Origin: Fretibacterium sp. OH1220_COT-178
GTDB lineage: Bacteria; Synergistota; Synergistia; Synergistales; Aminobacteriaceae
Assembly: GCF_003860125.1 (NCBI RefSeq)
Contig: NZ_RQYL01000025.1
Span: 16,970-80,969, forward strand
Reading direction: 5' to 3'
DNA: 64,000 bases
Shown here: one piece after another, positions 53,677 through 62,084 of the stretch
Numbering within the stretch: the first letter of the stretch is position 1
Layout of the letters: every line of letters starts with the position of its first letter
The notes under the pieces: generated by a model
Databases searched by the model: none
What the model saw: only the letters and a program-made list of their open reading frames with translations
Told to the model about the DNA's origin: nothing
Translations under genes and position numbers: made by a program

Positions 53677-53722
53677 GCATGAATAAAACACATGTGTAAT
53701 CTACATTTAGGAGGGGTGTAAT

Positions 53723-54916
53723 ATGCCAGATAAAAATCGATCTTACCTGACAAGTCACCCTTGGATTCGTTTTGGGTTGGATCTGAAGAATGCCCCTTTT
53801 ACGCTTTGGTTGCTCTTGGGGGCTGCCGAGTCCAAGTGCAAGCACTTGGCTGGAATTCCTTTGCGTCCTGAAAAGCAAGAAGAATTGAATCGTGTTTCTC
53901 TGGAAAAAGGCGTGCATGCTACCACAGCAATCGAGGGCAATACTCTTTCCGAAGACGATGTGGCAGAAATATCGAAGGGGACGCATACAGGGATTCCGAA
54001 GTCGCAAGATTATCAGCGACAAGAAGTGCAGAACATGTTGGATGCCTATAATGCCGTTCTTTATGCCATCAAAGGAGGAAGGGGGTGTGGCGTAAATTTT
54101 GAAGCCTTCCAGGAGGACAATGCCGTCATACTGAAAGGACAAAACCTGAAGGATGGTGTTGTCGCTGGGGAGGTGCGTGCACATGCCGTTGTTGTGAATC
54201 GTTATCGAGGAGCCCCGGCAGAGGATTGCGAATATCTGGTGAGGAAGCTTTTCCAGTGGCTGGATGAAGATTGGGGGCTGAAAGAGGAACACCCATTGGT
54301 AGAGGGAATTTTGAAAGCGATTATGGCCCATCTCTATGTCGCTTGGATTCATCCTTTCGGGGATGGAAATGGACGTGGTGCTCGATTGCTTGAGTTCAGG
54401 CTACTCATGAACGCCGGGATTCCTTTGAATGCGGCCCATCTCTTGACGTCTTACTACAACAAGACTCGTTCTCTCTATTATGATACTCTCGAAGCGACGT
54501 CGAGAACGGCACAAAGCAAAGAAGGGGATCCAATAGCTTTTGTGCTGTATGCACTTCAGGGGTTTGTTGACGCTTTGGACGAGCAGATAAGGAGCATCCT
54601 GCAAGAGCAGCTCAACGTGACGTGGGAGAACTACGTCCATAAAACGGTTTTTGGAGGAAAATTGACGCCGGCCTTGAGACGGCGACGAGATCTTCTCTTG
54701 GAAATATCCGCATTCAAGGAACCCGTTTTGTACAATGAGCTCAAACGCAGATTGAGTGACGGATTGCTGAAACTTTATCAGGATAAGACGCCTAGAGCAT
54801 TGATGCGTGACCTGAATGACCTGGAGAAACGTCAACTCATCCGAAAGGTGCCAGGGTATATTGCCGCTAAAGACCGAATGAGGGCCTTCCTGCCGCTCTG
54901 TAACGACCCTCGATAA
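53723..54916 (+). CDS. fic: Fic family protein (class II architecture)
   Basis: 397 residues. The catalytic loop HPFGDGNGRGAR begins at His210 and keeps all residues of HxFx(D/E)GNGRxxR, so AMP transfer from ATP to a target hydroxyl is expected. The N-terminal helix TTAIEGN (67-73) fits the (S/T)xxxE(G/N) inhibitory motif, so the enzyme is probably self-inhibited rather than paired with an antitoxin; none is seen. The C-terminal ~90 residues look like a winged helix (ALMRDLNDLEKRQLIRKVPG). The gene is clearly more AT-rich than its neighbours, with codon use unlike them, and lies beside tRNA-Asn: likely acquired. Confidence 0.9.
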   Translation: MPDKNRSYLTSHPWIRFGLDLKNAPFTLWLLLGAAESKCKHLAGIPLRPEKQEELNRVSLEKGVHATTAIEGNTLSEDDVAEISKGTHTGIPKSQDYQRQEVQNMLDAYNAVLYAIKGGRGCGVNFEAFQEDNAVILKGQNLKDGVVAGEVRAHAVVVNRYRGAPAEDCEYLVRKLFQWLDEDWGLKEEHPLVEGILKAIMAHLYVAWIHPFGDGNGRGARLLEFRLLMNAGIPLNAAHLLTSYYNKTRSLYYDTLEATSRTAQSKEGDPIAFVLYALQGFVDALDEQIRSILQEQLNVTWENYVHKTVFGGKLTPALRRRRDLLLEISAFKEPVLYNELKRRLSDGLLKLYQDKTPRALMRDLNDLEKRQLIRKVPGYIAAKDRMRAFLPLCNDPR

Positions 54917-55020
54917 AGGTGCCTATGAAGCGGCCGTTTTTCCGTTTTCGACATGTTATACGGGTTCACTCTGGCCTGATTATGAACTCCTATGATTATT
55001 CCTATGATTATCATAAGGAC

Positions 55021-55039
55021 TCAAAAAAGCAAAAGCCCC
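55021..55039. repeat. Right copy of the 19-base direct repeat
   Basis: TCAAAAAAGCAAAAGCCCC, matching 53474-53492 with one change. It overlaps the terminator of tRNA-Asn, a place where integration by genetic elements commonly occurs. Confidence 0.45.
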
Positions 55040-55057
55040 TGATTCCTCAGGGGCTTT
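55032..55057 (-). terminator. Terminator of tRNA-Asn
   Basis: AAAGCCCCTGA/TCAGGGGCTTT make an 11-bp stem with a 4-base loop; on the minus strand it is followed by TGCTTTTTT. It lies 33 bases after the tRNA. Confidence 0.85.
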
Positions 55058-55090
55058 GTGCATCTATGGCGTTCTAGTGATAATTTCAAC

Positions 55091-55166
55091 TGGCTCCACG
55101 ACCAGGACTCGAACCTGGAACCTAGTGGTTAACAGCCACCCGCTCTGCCGATTGAGCTATCGTGGA
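55091..55166 (-). tRNA. tRNA-Asn (anticodon GTT)
   Basis: On the minus strand a full cloverleaf: acceptor stem TCCACGA/TCGTGGA, D arm with AGCTCAATCGGCAGAGC, anticodon loop CTGTTAA with GTT, T arm CCAGG-TTCGAGT-CCTGG and an encoded CCA end. 76 nt including discriminator G and CCA. A clean promoter lies upstream and a terminator downstream. Confidence 0.97.
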
Positions 55167-55182
55167 ATATTCGACGGGGGAT

Positions 55183-55211
55183 ACTATACACTCGCCGTCC
55201 CGAAATGTCAA
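55183..55211 (-). promoter_or_regulatory. Promoter of tRNA-Asn
   Basis: On the minus strand TTGACA (55211-55206), 17-base spacer, TATAGT (55188-55183), 17 bases before the tRNA. The -35 box overlaps the last codons and stop of the DUF364 gene. Confidence 0.85.
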
Positions 55212-55957
55212 TACGTCCGGAGCCGCCCGACCGGGTGGACCCTCCAGATCAGCCTGTCGCAGTGCCAGGGGCTGCCCCCGGCCGCGATGTGCGTCTCGGC
55301 CTCCTCCGCCCCTCCCGATTGGGTCGGGACGACCAGGTGCGTCACGCCCAGGGGCGCGAAGAGCTCCGTCAGGGCGGGCAGGCCGGGCCCCTGAAGGAAA
55401 CAGCCCTTCTTTCGGCCGAGCGTGTCGGTGATGGAGAGCAGCCAGCGGTCCCTCAGGGCCTCCGGCGTCAGCCAGACCCACTCGGCCTCCTCCGCCCCGC
55501 GTGGAAAATCCTCCTGAGGAAAGCAATCCGGCCCCCTGCCCCGGTCGTCGAAGACGGCCACGCGCCAGCCCCAGTCGCGCATGAAGGGGAGCAGGTCCCG
55601 GTCGTAACCCAGGACGGCGACGCGGTCGCCCCGGGCACAGGTCATGGCGAGGTCCAGGGAAAAACCGCCGCCGGTGAAGGGAAAGAGGGCCGCACAGGCC
55701 GCCGTCGCCGCGGCGAACTCCTGAGGGAACGGGGAGACGAGGAGCCCTGCCAGACGCGCCAGCCCGGCCCCGACGATCTCGCCCGTGTGGGCCGGACGGG
55801 CGGTATGGGCCTCCTTCATGGAGTCGGGGACGAATCCGATGCCCCACCGTCCGTCCTCGGCCAGGACGCAACTGGCGTGCCACCCCAGGACCAGGCGCGT
55901 CACGGCCGAATCTCGGGCCTTCGTCACCGCGGCCGCCACCCCCTCGAAAAAGCCCAA
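55208..55957 (-). CDS. DUF4213/DUF364 (putative heavy-metal chelation) family protein
   Basis: 249 residues. The N-terminal part has VLGWHASCVLAEDGRWGIGF (DUF4213-like), and a Rossmann-like second half starts DRVAVLGYDRDLLPFMRDWG, continues WVWLTPEALRD... and ends with LGVTHLVVPTQSGGA, in the manner of DUF364 where the pattern 'sees an object-identity dinucleotide fold and a GPS/T loop'. The family is often next to molybdenum-, corrinoid- or metal-uptake genes; no such neighbours are found. Function unknown. It runs toward the tRNA. Confidence 0.6.
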   Translation of the reverse strand: MGFFEGVAAAVTKARDSAVTRLVLGWHASCVLAEDGRWGIGFVPDSMKEAHTARPAHTGEIVGAGLARLAGLLVSPFPQEFAAATAACAALFPFTGGGFSLDLAMTCARGDRVAVLGYDRDLLPFMRDWGWRVAVFDDRGRGPDCFPQEDFPRGAEEAEWVWLTPEALRDRWLLSITDTLGRKKGCFLQGPGLPALTELFAPLGVTHLVVPTQSGGAEEAETHIAAGGSPWHCDRLIWRVHPVGRLRTY

Positions 55958-56095
55958 TGCACTCCCTCCCCTCTGGCGATCCCGATGTTCTCGCTATCTT
56001 ATCACCCTTTCGTCCCTTTACGCCGATGTGCGCTCCCTCGCGGCGGCACGGTTGATGTTAAAATAAGGACGGAAGCGAAACGAGGAGGCGGGCGG

Positions 56096-56800
56096 ATGGG
56101 AGAGATGCGGGAGGACGCGGAAAGGGGAGGCGCGGCGGACGTCGAGGCCCTGGAGCGGCGGTGGCGAGACCCCCTGTTCCGCTACGCGGAGCTGCTCTCG
56201 GGCTGCATCTCGGCCCGGCTGACCGGCACGCGCGGGACGGAGGAGCTCTACGCCCTTCACGTGCGGGATTGCCTCGCGTCCGTTCCCCTGTTGCCTCCGT
56301 CGGGTGCGGTGGTCGACGTCGGGAGCGGCGGCGGCCTGCCGGGCGTGGTCTGGGCGATCTGCCGTCCGGACCTGAGGGTCGTCCTCCTGGACAGCGTGGC
56401 CAAGAAGTGCCGGGCCGTCGGGGAGATCGTGAGGTCCCTGGGGCTTCGGAACGTGGAGCTGCTCTGCGGGCGCAGCGAGGACGCCGCGCTGAAGCGGCGC
56501 GAGACGTTTTCCCTCGCGGCGGCCCGGGCCGTTGCACGGGCGGGGGTTGCGGCGGAGTACCTGTCGCCCCTCGTCGCGGTGGGCGGCCGGCTCCTGACCT
56601 TCAAGGGCCCTAGGGTCGGGGAGGAGCTCGAGGAGGTCCGCGGACGATGGCGGCGGCTCGGGCTCGGGGAGCCCGTCATTCGCCCCTACGGGCCGGAGGA
56701 CAGCAGCCTCTGTTTCGTCATCTGGGAGAAGGTCGCCCCCTGCCCGAGGGAGTATCCGCGCCGTGCGGGGACGGCCTCCATGAAAGGCTGGTGGCTTTGA
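56096..56800 (+). CDS. rsmG: 16S rRNA (guanine-N7) methyltransferase RsmG
   Basis: 234 residues. The SAM-binding fold is seen in VVDVGSGGGLPGVVWAI (about 83-99) and RVVLLDSVAKKCRAVGE; also ARAVARAGVAAEYLSPLV and RLLTFKGPRVGEELEE, all typical of RsmG/GidB, which methylates G527 of 16S rRNA. ATG 56096 with GAGGAGG upstream. ParA starts inside its stop codon (TGATG). The ~16-residue N-terminal extension is poorly conserved. Confidence 0.9.
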   Translation: MGEMREDAERGGAADVEALERRWRDPLFRYAELLSGCISARLTGTRGTEELYALHVRDCLASVPLLPPSGAVVDVGSGGGLPGVVWAICRPDLRVVLLDSVAKKCRAVGEIVRSLGLRNVELLCGRSEDAALKRRETFSLAAARAVARAGVAAEYLSPLVAVGGRLLTFKGPRVGEELEEVRGRWRRLGLGEPVIRPYGPEDSSLCFVIWEKVAPCPREYPRRAGTASMKGWWL

Positions 56801-57570
56801 TGCCGACGATCGTCGTGTCCAATCAGAAGGGTGGGGTGGGGAAGACCACCACCTGCATCAATTTGGCGGCCGAGCTGGGCAGGCGCAACTACTCGGTCCT
56901 GGCCGTGGACATGGATCCTCAGGCCAACTGCACCAGCGGGCTGGGGGTCAACGCCTCGGGCCTGAACAAGAGCCTCTACAACGTTCTCCTGGGCGATATC
57001 CCCATACGCGAGGCGATCCTGACCACGGCGTGGAAGGGCGTCTCCCTGCTTCCGTCGTCGCTGGACCTGGCGGGCGCGGAGATCGAGCTGGCGAGCGCCA
57101 TCAGCCGGGAGTCCAAGCTCAAGCGCCAGTTGGAACGGCTCGAGGGGTTCGACGTCGTGCTCGTGGACTGTCCTCCCTCGCTGGGGATCCTGACCCTCAA
57201 CGCCCTGACGGCCTGCGACCGGCTGCTGGTCCCGATCCAGTGCGAGTACTACGCGCTGGAGGGGGTCGGGCAGCTCGTGCGCACGGTGGATCTGGTCCGA
57301 GACACGCTGAACCCGTCGCTTGCGGTCTCCGGGATCCTGCTCACCCTCTACGATTCCCGCACGCGGCTGGCCAATGAGGTGGTGGAGGAGGTGCGGCGCC
57401 AGTTCGGGGCGGTCGTGTTCGACACCGTGGTGCCGCGGAACGTCAAGCTCTCGGAGGCCCCGAGCTACGGCGCTCCCATCGCCTATTACGAGGAGAACAG
57501 CACGGGGGCTCAGGCCTACGAGTCCCTGGCCAGGGAGGTGATCCGGCGGTGGCTGAGCGAAAAGCCCTAG
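56800..57570 (+). CDS. parA: Chromosome partitioning ATPase ParA (Soj)
   Basis: 256 residues. Deviant Walker A NQKGGVGKTTT at about 8-18, Walker A' VDMDPQANCTSGLG, Walker B VVLVDCPPSLG, and the VPRNVKLSEAPSYG end of Soj-type ParA. No N-terminal HTH, so it is the chromosomal type. Together with ParB and the parS site at 40421-40436 it should segregate the origin region. parB overlaps it by 22 bases. Confidence 0.95.
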   Translation: MPTIVVSNQKGGVGKTTTCINLAAELGRRNYSVLAVDMDPQANCTSGLGVNASGLNKSLYNVLLGDIPIREAILTTAWKGVSLLPSSLDLAGAEIELASAISRESKLKRQLERLEGFDVVLVDCPPSLGILTLNALTACDRLLVPIQCEYYALEGVGQLVRTVDLVRDTLNPSLAVSGILLTLYDSRTRLANEVVEEVRRQFGAVVFDTVVPRNVKLSEAPSYGAPIAYYEENSTGAQAYESLAREVIRRWLSEKP

Positions 57571-58451
57571 GGAAGGGGCTCTCCGCGTTGCTGGGGGTGA
57601 CGGAGGGGAGCGCCCCCCTGGAGAAGATTTACAGCATCGGGGTTGGCGAGATCCGACCGGACCCGGACCAGCCCAGACGGGAGATGGACAGGGAGGGCCT
57701 GGACTCGCTGGCGGCGTCCATCCGGGCGCATGGCGTGTTGCAGCCCCTTCTGCTCCGCGCGGAGGCCGGGGGCGGCTATCGGATCGTCGCGGGGGAGCGC
57801 CGATGGCGGGCAGCCGCCCTCGCGGGGCTGACGGATGTTCCCGCGAGGGTCCTGAACGCCTCCGAGGAGGCCCTCAGGGAGATCTCCCTGATCGAGAACG
57901 TCCAGAGAAAGGACCTGACCCCCATCGAGATCGCCTCGGCGCTCCAGGCGCTGATCCGCAAGAACGGGCTGACCCAGGAGGACTGCGCCGCCCACCTGGG
58001 GTGGAGCCGCGCTCTGGTCGCGAACCGCCTGCGCCTCTTGAACCTGCCCGATGAGCTGAGGGGGATGCTGGCCGACGGAAGCCTGAGCGAGGGGCACGCC
58101 CGTGCCCTTCTGGGGCTCGACTCCGAGGAGGCGATGACCGAGCTGGCCCGGCGCGCCGCCGGCGGGGGGATGACCGTGCGCCAGCTCGAGGCCGCGGTCC
58201 GGGACGTGCAGTCCGGCGCCGTCGACCCGGAGCTCAAGGCGGTTCCCAGGGGAAGATTTCGCGCGGTTCGGCTCCCCCGGCCCCTCCGGGCCTACAAAAA
58301 AATGGGGGTGAAGATCCGCGTCGGCCGCAGGGACGGCGCCGCCCGCATCGTTCTGGAGGAGCTCCGCGACGTCGACGACGAACGGCTGCTTCAGGCCCTC
58401 GAGGAGTGCCTGAAACGCCTTTACCCGGATTCCGAGGAGGGGACGGAGTGA
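57549..58451 (+). CDS. parB: Chromosome partitioning protein ParB (Spo0J)
   Basis: 300 residues from GTG 57549. The signature ALGKGLSALLG opens the protein; the CTPase/ParB domain shows GEIRPDPDQPRREMD, the arginine motif GERRWRAA and SLIENVQRKDLTPIEIA; a helix-turn-helix follows (LTQEDCAAHLGWSRALVANR), then a C-terminal dimerisation domain. Binds parS and spreads. The last bases overlap the next gene's ATG. Confidence 0.94.
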   Translation: MAERKALGKGLSALLGVTEGSAPLEKIYSIGVGEIRPDPDQPRREMDREGLDSLAASIRAHGVLQPLLLRAEAGGGYRIVAGERRWRAAALAGLTDVPARVLNASEEALREISLIENVQRKDLTPIEIASALQALIRKNGLTQEDCAAHLGWSRALVANRLRLLNLPDELRGMLADGSLSEGHARALLGLDSEEAMTELARRAAGGGMTVRQLEAAVRDVQSGAVDPELKAVPRGRFRAVRLPRPLRAYKKMGVKIRVGRRDGAARIVLEELRDVDDERLLQALEECLKRLYPDSEEGTE

Positions 58452-58726
58452 TGGGGGGCCCCCGAAGGCCGCGCCTCCGGGAAAATCTGAGGGACGTCGC
58501 CCTGTTCGGCCGTGTGATCTCGGGAGGACTGGTCGTCGCCGGATACGCCTTTGCGGGGGTTTACCTCGCACGGTGGCTGGAGGGAAAGGGATACCCCAAC
58601 TGGCTGGTCTCCCTCACTCCCCCTGGGGCCGTGCTCTTTGGCCTGTGGCAGGGCTGGCTCTTCCTCACCCGGCTGACGCGGCGGGAGCGGGACGAAAGGG
58701 AGGGCGGGGGCGGGCATGAGAACTGA
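58451..58726 (+). CDS. AtpZ/AtpI-like small membrane protein
   Basis: 91 residues. Two hydrophobic helices (about 20-38 and 47-68), the first followed by VYLARWLEGKGYPNWLVSL and a LTPPGAVLFGLWQGWLFL second helix, which matches the 'ATPase_gene1' (AtpZ) pattern. Such proteins assist c-ring assembly or carry Mg/Ca; ATP synthase genes are often nearby but not here. Translation is coupled to parB. Call is a tentative family match. Confidence 0.55.
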   Translation: MGGPRRPRLRENLRDVALFGRVISGGLVVAGYAFAGVYLARWLEGKGYPNWLVSLTPPGAVLFGLWQGWLFLTRLTRRERDEREGGGGHEN

Positions 58727-58746
58727 AGGGGGCGCGAGTCCGGCGC

Positions 58747-59160
58747 TCACTTTCGCAGCTTGTCCCCCAGGGAGCGGAGAATGTCGTTGCGGCCGGAAGG
58801 CGTGTTCGGACGGGCGGGGGCGTGGTTGTATACGGGCGATCCCCAGAAGCGGCGCGCCGTCAGCGAGATGCGGTCGGCCCAGTTGATGCCCATGAGATCC
58901 AGGAGCACGGTGAGCCCCAGAAAGAGCCACATCGCCACGGCCAGGACGCCGATGACCTTGAAGCTGGAGAGCAGGAGCCTGTCCGTCATCCTCTCCATCC
59001 TGCGGAGCTCCGTATTCTGCCGCGCCTGTTCCGGGCCGTCTTCGGGGGCCTCGCTCTTCCGGGCGCGGAGGACGGACCAGAGGGCCGCGCCGCTGCGGGC
59101 CCATTGAGCGAGCCCGATCAGAAAGATCGCCAGGCTCAAGACGAGCAAAAGAATGACCAT
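58747..59160 (-). CDS. Two-helix membrane protein of unknown function
   Basis: 137 residues from ATG 59160, preceded by AAGGGGAAC. Helices at about 2-19 and 64-88 with an acidic/basic segment between them (SEAPEDGPEQARQNTELRRM) and a hydrophilic C-terminus. No family was recognised. The frame is open further upstream but shows no ribosome site. A TATAAT on the minus strand (plus ATTATA at 59209-59214) may be its promoter. It is convergent with the parB-atpZ end. Confidence 0.6.
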   Translation of the reverse strand: MVILLLVLSLAIFLIGLAQWARSGAALWSVLRARKSEAPEDGPEQARQNTELRRMERMTDRLLLSSFKVIGVLAVAMWLFLGLTVLLDLMGINWADRISLTARRFWGSPVYNHAPARPNTPSGRNDILRSLGDKLRK

Positions 59161-59433
59161 GTCGTTCCCCTTTCCCGGACTGTCCTGTTCGATCGACTCC
59201 GCCCGATCATTATAGTACAAGAGGAGCCGTTCGAGCCCCCGTGGAGCAGCGCGGAGGCGGCCGGCGATGCTGAAACGCCCCGCATCCGCAGACAAAACCT
59301 TGAACGGGAGGGCAAAGGCAGGTTTCATGAATTTTTTCGCCCGTCGGGTGCGGAACTCAGGTTGGCCTGGCCCGTTCAATGACGCACTCCGTGCGTGGTG
59401 AGAATATCGCAGCCTGCGGATTTGGGCCTTCTA

Positions 59434-59462
59434 TTGTCTCCTGGGAAACTTTGTTATAAAAT
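59434..59462 (+). promoter_or_regulatory. Promoter of the HIT-rpsU genes
   Basis: TTGTCT (59434-59439), a 17-base spacer and TAAAAT (59457-59462), with AAAAGGGGTGGGG before ATG 59489. The remaining gap 59161-59433 contains no recognisable gene or RNA. Confidence 0.55.
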
Positions 59463-59488
59463 TAAGGCTCCGGAAAAGGGGTGGGGAT

Positions 59489-59827
59489 ATGAGTGATTGC
59501 ATTTTTTGTAAAATTGCGAACGGAGAGATTCCCGTGGAGTTCGTCTACAGGGACGACGACGTCTTCGTGATACGCGACATCAATCCTCAGGGTCCCACGC
59601 ATTTTCTGGTGATCCCGACGCAGCACATCGCTTCTTCCGCAGAGGTGACGGATCCCTCCGTTTGGAGCAAGGTGGTCGGTCGGGCCGTCGAAGTGGCTCG
59701 CCAGATGGCTCTCGACAAGGACGGCTATCGTATGGTCGTCAATACGGGGGATCAGGGCGGTCAGACGGTGCCTCACCTTCACCTTCATCTGCTGTCGGGG
59801 CGTCATTTCGGTTGGCCTCCGGGCTAG
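59489..59827 (+). CDS. hinT: HIT family (HinT-like) nucleotide-binding protein
   Basis: 112 residues. MSDCIFCKIANGEIPVEFVY start, NPQGPTHFLVIPTQHI, and the histidine triad PHLHLHLLSG near residue 98 identify the HINT branch, purine-nucleoside phosphoramidases. Followed after 28 bases by rpsU and then yqeY, a conserved grouping in several bacterial phyla. Confidence 0.93.
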   Translation: MSDCIFCKIANGEIPVEFVYRDDDVFVIRDINPQGPTHFLVIPTQHIASSAEVTDPSVWSKVVGRAVEVARQMALDKDGYRMVVNTGDQGGQTVPHLHLHLLSGRHFGWPPG

Positions 59828-59855
59828 CTGAAAAAGCGGAAGGGAGGGATCACAG

Positions 59856-60047
59856 ATGACGACGGTCACCCGTAAGGACGGAGAAAGCTTGGAGGATGCT
59901 CTGCGGCGTTTCAAGCGCGAGGTCGCCAAGGTGGGCACGTTGCGCGAGGCGCGGAAGAGGGAGCACTACGAGAAACCCAGCGACGCCAAAAAACTGAAGA
60001 GAGCTGAGGCGGCTCGTAAGCGCAGGAGCAGTCGAGGCAGAGGCTAG
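59856..60047 (+). CDS. rpsU: 30S ribosomal protein S21
   Basis: 63 residues: [20 protein letters not shown] followed by [20 protein letters not shown] and a basic tail, the usual S21 pattern. It helps initiation on the 30S subunit. Terminated by the hairpin just downstream. Confidence 0.95.
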   Translation: MTTVTRKDGESLEDALRRFKREVAKVGTLREARKREHYEKPSDAKKLKRAEAARKRRSSRGRG

Positions 60048-60054
60048 TTTGTCC

Positions 60055-60077
60055 AAGGGGGCTTCGGGCCCCCTTTT
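60055..60077 (+). terminator. Terminator after rpsU
   Basis: AAGGGGG / CCCCCTT stem around a CTTCGGG loop followed by TTGTTG. It separates rpsU from yqeY partially. Confidence 0.8.
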
Positions 60078-60133
60078 GTTGTCCTCGCGGACCCATTGGA
60101 GGGTTCGTGTCTGAGGGAGGGCGGGTTTTGAGC

Positions 60134-60583
60134 ATGAATTTGACGGAGCGGATCGCGGCGGATCTGGTGGCGGCCATGAAGGAGAGGGCGGAGCGGCGCC
60201 TCTCGGTCCTTCGGATGCTCAAGGCCGAGTTCCAGAGGGCTCAGGCCGACAAGGGGCGGGGGGCGGAGCTGACCGATGATGAGGCCCAGGCCTTGGTGCG
60301 GCGTCTGGTCAAGCAGCGCAGGGAGGCCGCGGAGCAGTTCCGGGCCGCTGGGGCGGGGGAGCGCGCGGAGGAGGAGCTTGCGGAGGCGGCCATCCTCGAG
60401 GCGTATCTGCCGGCCCAGCTCGGAGACGCGGAGCTCGACGCCCTGATCGCCGAGGCGGCGAAGGAGGCCGGGGCCGCTTCGGTCCGAGACATGGGCAGGC
60501 TGATGCGCGTGCTGATGCCCCGCGTGGCCGGGCGTGCTGACGGAAAGAGGGTCAAGGAGCGGGCCGAGGCCTTTCTCGGCTGA
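60134..60583 (+). CDS. GatB/YqeY domain protein
   Basis: 149 residues, helical bundle. The start LTERIAADLVAAMKERAERRL then the family's LSVLRMLKAEFQRAQAD and EEAILEAYLPAQL, GRLMRVLMPRVAGRADGKRV at the end match YqeY (relative of the GatB tail domain that contacts tRNA). Starts at ATG 60134 or TTG 60128; GGAGGG is at 60116-60121. Function of stand-alone YqeY is unknown; the rpsU-yqeY neighbourhood is widespread. Confidence 0.88.
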   Translation: MNLTERIAADLVAAMKERAERRLSVLRMLKAEFQRAQADKGRGAELTDDEAQALVRRLVKQRREAAEQFRAAGAGERAEEELAEAAILEAYLPAQLGDAELDALIAEAAKEAGAASVRDMGRLMRVLMPRVAGRADGKRVKERAEAFLG

Positions 60584-60606
60584 GCCCTCGTTTTTTTGAG
60601 CTTGTA

Positions 60607-60638
60607 AAGAGTGCGGCGCGGTCCGCGCTCTTTTTTTT
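60607..60638 (+). terminator. Terminator after yqeY
   Basis: AAGAGTGCGG and CCGCGCTCTT-type inverted repeat followed by an 8-T run. Typical rho-independent signal. Confidence 0.82.
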
Positions 60639-60728
60639 ATGTTCTTTGTATCCGTTATGGTAAGCTATTGAAATAGCGCAAAGTTTCTAGGAAAGAGCTT
60701 GCGCCGAGGAAGGGAGGGCGTTGTTCGG

Positions 60729-61925
60729 GTGTACGACAGGATCGAGTCGGCGGCGCGCCGATACGCGGAAAAGGTGGTGGAATGGCGCCGGACCATCCAT
60801 CGGGCCCCGGAGCTGAGCCAGCACGAGGAGCGGACCGCGGCCCTGGTGGCCGAGGTCCTGTCCGGCCTGGGGCTCGAGGTGCGGCCCCGGGTGGGGGGAC
60901 ACGGCGTCGTCGGGTTGCTGAGGGGCGGCAGAGGAGGGGGCCGGACCGTGGCCCTGAGGGCGGACATGGACGCCCTGCCGATGCGGGAGGAGACGGGGCT
61001 GCCCTACGCGTCGCAGGTGGACGGCGTGATGCACGCCTGCGGGCACGACACGCACACGGCGATGCTTTTGGGCGCGGCCTGCGTCCTCTCCGAGCTGAAG
61101 GACGAGCTTGGGGGGAACGTCAAGTTCATCTTTCAGCCCGCGGAGGAGCTCAACCCCACGGGGGGCGCCCCGGGCATGATCGCGGACGGAGTCCTGGAGA
61201 ACCCCCGTGTCGACGCGCTCTTCGCCCTGCACGTATGGCCGGGCTACGAGACGGGGCGGATCGCGGTCAAGTCCGGGCCTCAGATGGGGGCCTCCGACCG
61301 CATCTACCTGACCGTCGAGGGGCGCACGGCGCACGGCTCGGCGCCCCACCAGGGGGTCGACGCCATCATGATCGCCGCCCAGGTCGTCTCGGGGCTGCAG
61401 AGCATCGTCTCCCGCACCGTCGCCCCTCTGGATGCGGCGGTGGTGACGATCGGGACCATTCGGGGCGGATACCGCTACAACGTGATCGCCGACCGCGTGG
61501 AGCTGGAGGGGACGGTCCGGACCCTGGACCCCGGAACCCAGGACGCGCTGCCCGGCCTCATCGAACGCACCGCGTCGGGAATCGCCCGGGCGCTCGGGGG
61601 GGACTGCACGGTTCGGTACGTCAAGGGGTACCCTCCCACGGTCAACGATCCCGAGCTCTTCCGCCTAGCCGCCGCTTCCATCCGGGGCTCGCTGGGCGAG
61701 GCGTGCCTGGTGGAGCTGGAGAAGCCCGACCTGGGCGGAGAGGATTTCTCCTTCTTCGCCCGGGAACGCCCCGGCCTGATGGCCTGGCTGGGCTGCCGAC
61801 CCGTCGGGATGCCGCGCGAGGAGATGGCGGTCCTGCACAACACGCGTTTTGCCCCCGACGAGGGATGCTTCCCCTACGGCGTCCGGTTCCTGGCCTCCTG
61901 CGCCGCGGACTTCCTGAGGGGCTGA
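60729..61925 (+). CDS. M20 family metallo-amidohydrolase
   Basis: 398 residues. Zinc-binding motifs: ALRADMDALPM (about 77), MHACGHDTHTAMLLGA (about 101-116), FQPAEELNP (metal-bridging Glu pair), ALHVWPG and the late DLGGEDFSFFA. Close to the N-acyl-L-amino-acid/hippurate amidohydrolase and AbgA/B branch. Substrate probably an N-acyl or aminobenzoyl amino acid. GTG 60729 preceded by AGGAAGGGAGG. The following AbgT transporter suggests uptake and hydrolysis of p-aminobenzoyl-glutamate or similar amides. Confidence 0.88.
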   Translation: MYDRIESAARRYAEKVVEWRRTIHRAPELSQHEERTAALVAEVLSGLGLEVRPRVGGHGVVGLLRGGRGGGRTVALRADMDALPMREETGLPYASQVDGVMHACGHDTHTAMLLGAACVLSELKDELGGNVKFIFQPAEELNPTGGAPGMIADGVLENPRVDALFALHVWPGYETGRIAVKSGPQMGASDRIYLTVEGRTAHGSAPHQGVDAIMIAAQVVSGLQSIVSRTVAPLDAAVVTIGTIRGGYRYNVIADRVELEGTVRTLDPGTQDALPGLIERTASGIARALGGDCTVRYVKGYPPTVNDPELFRLAAASIRGSLGEACLVELEKPDLGGEDFSFFARERPGLMAWLGCRPVGMPREEMAVLHNTRFAPDEGCFPYGVRFLASCAADFLRG

Positions 61926-62084
61926 GGCCGGCCAGGCGGCCCGGGTCCGGAACAAAATACCCCGACGGGAGGTGGCGTCTTCCCCTGCACGGCATAGCTG
62001 CGCGGCCGGGAGCCTTTCGGCGTCGTGCCGGCTCCCCGGCCTTCCTTTCCATCTTCGAAAGCGTTCGAGAACGGAGGTACGAAC

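Noticed and set aside
53474..54352. 292-codon frame antisense to fic
   Set aside because: The opposite strand carries a complete Fic motif, promoter and ribosome site; the antisense product resembles nothing and has no ribosome site.
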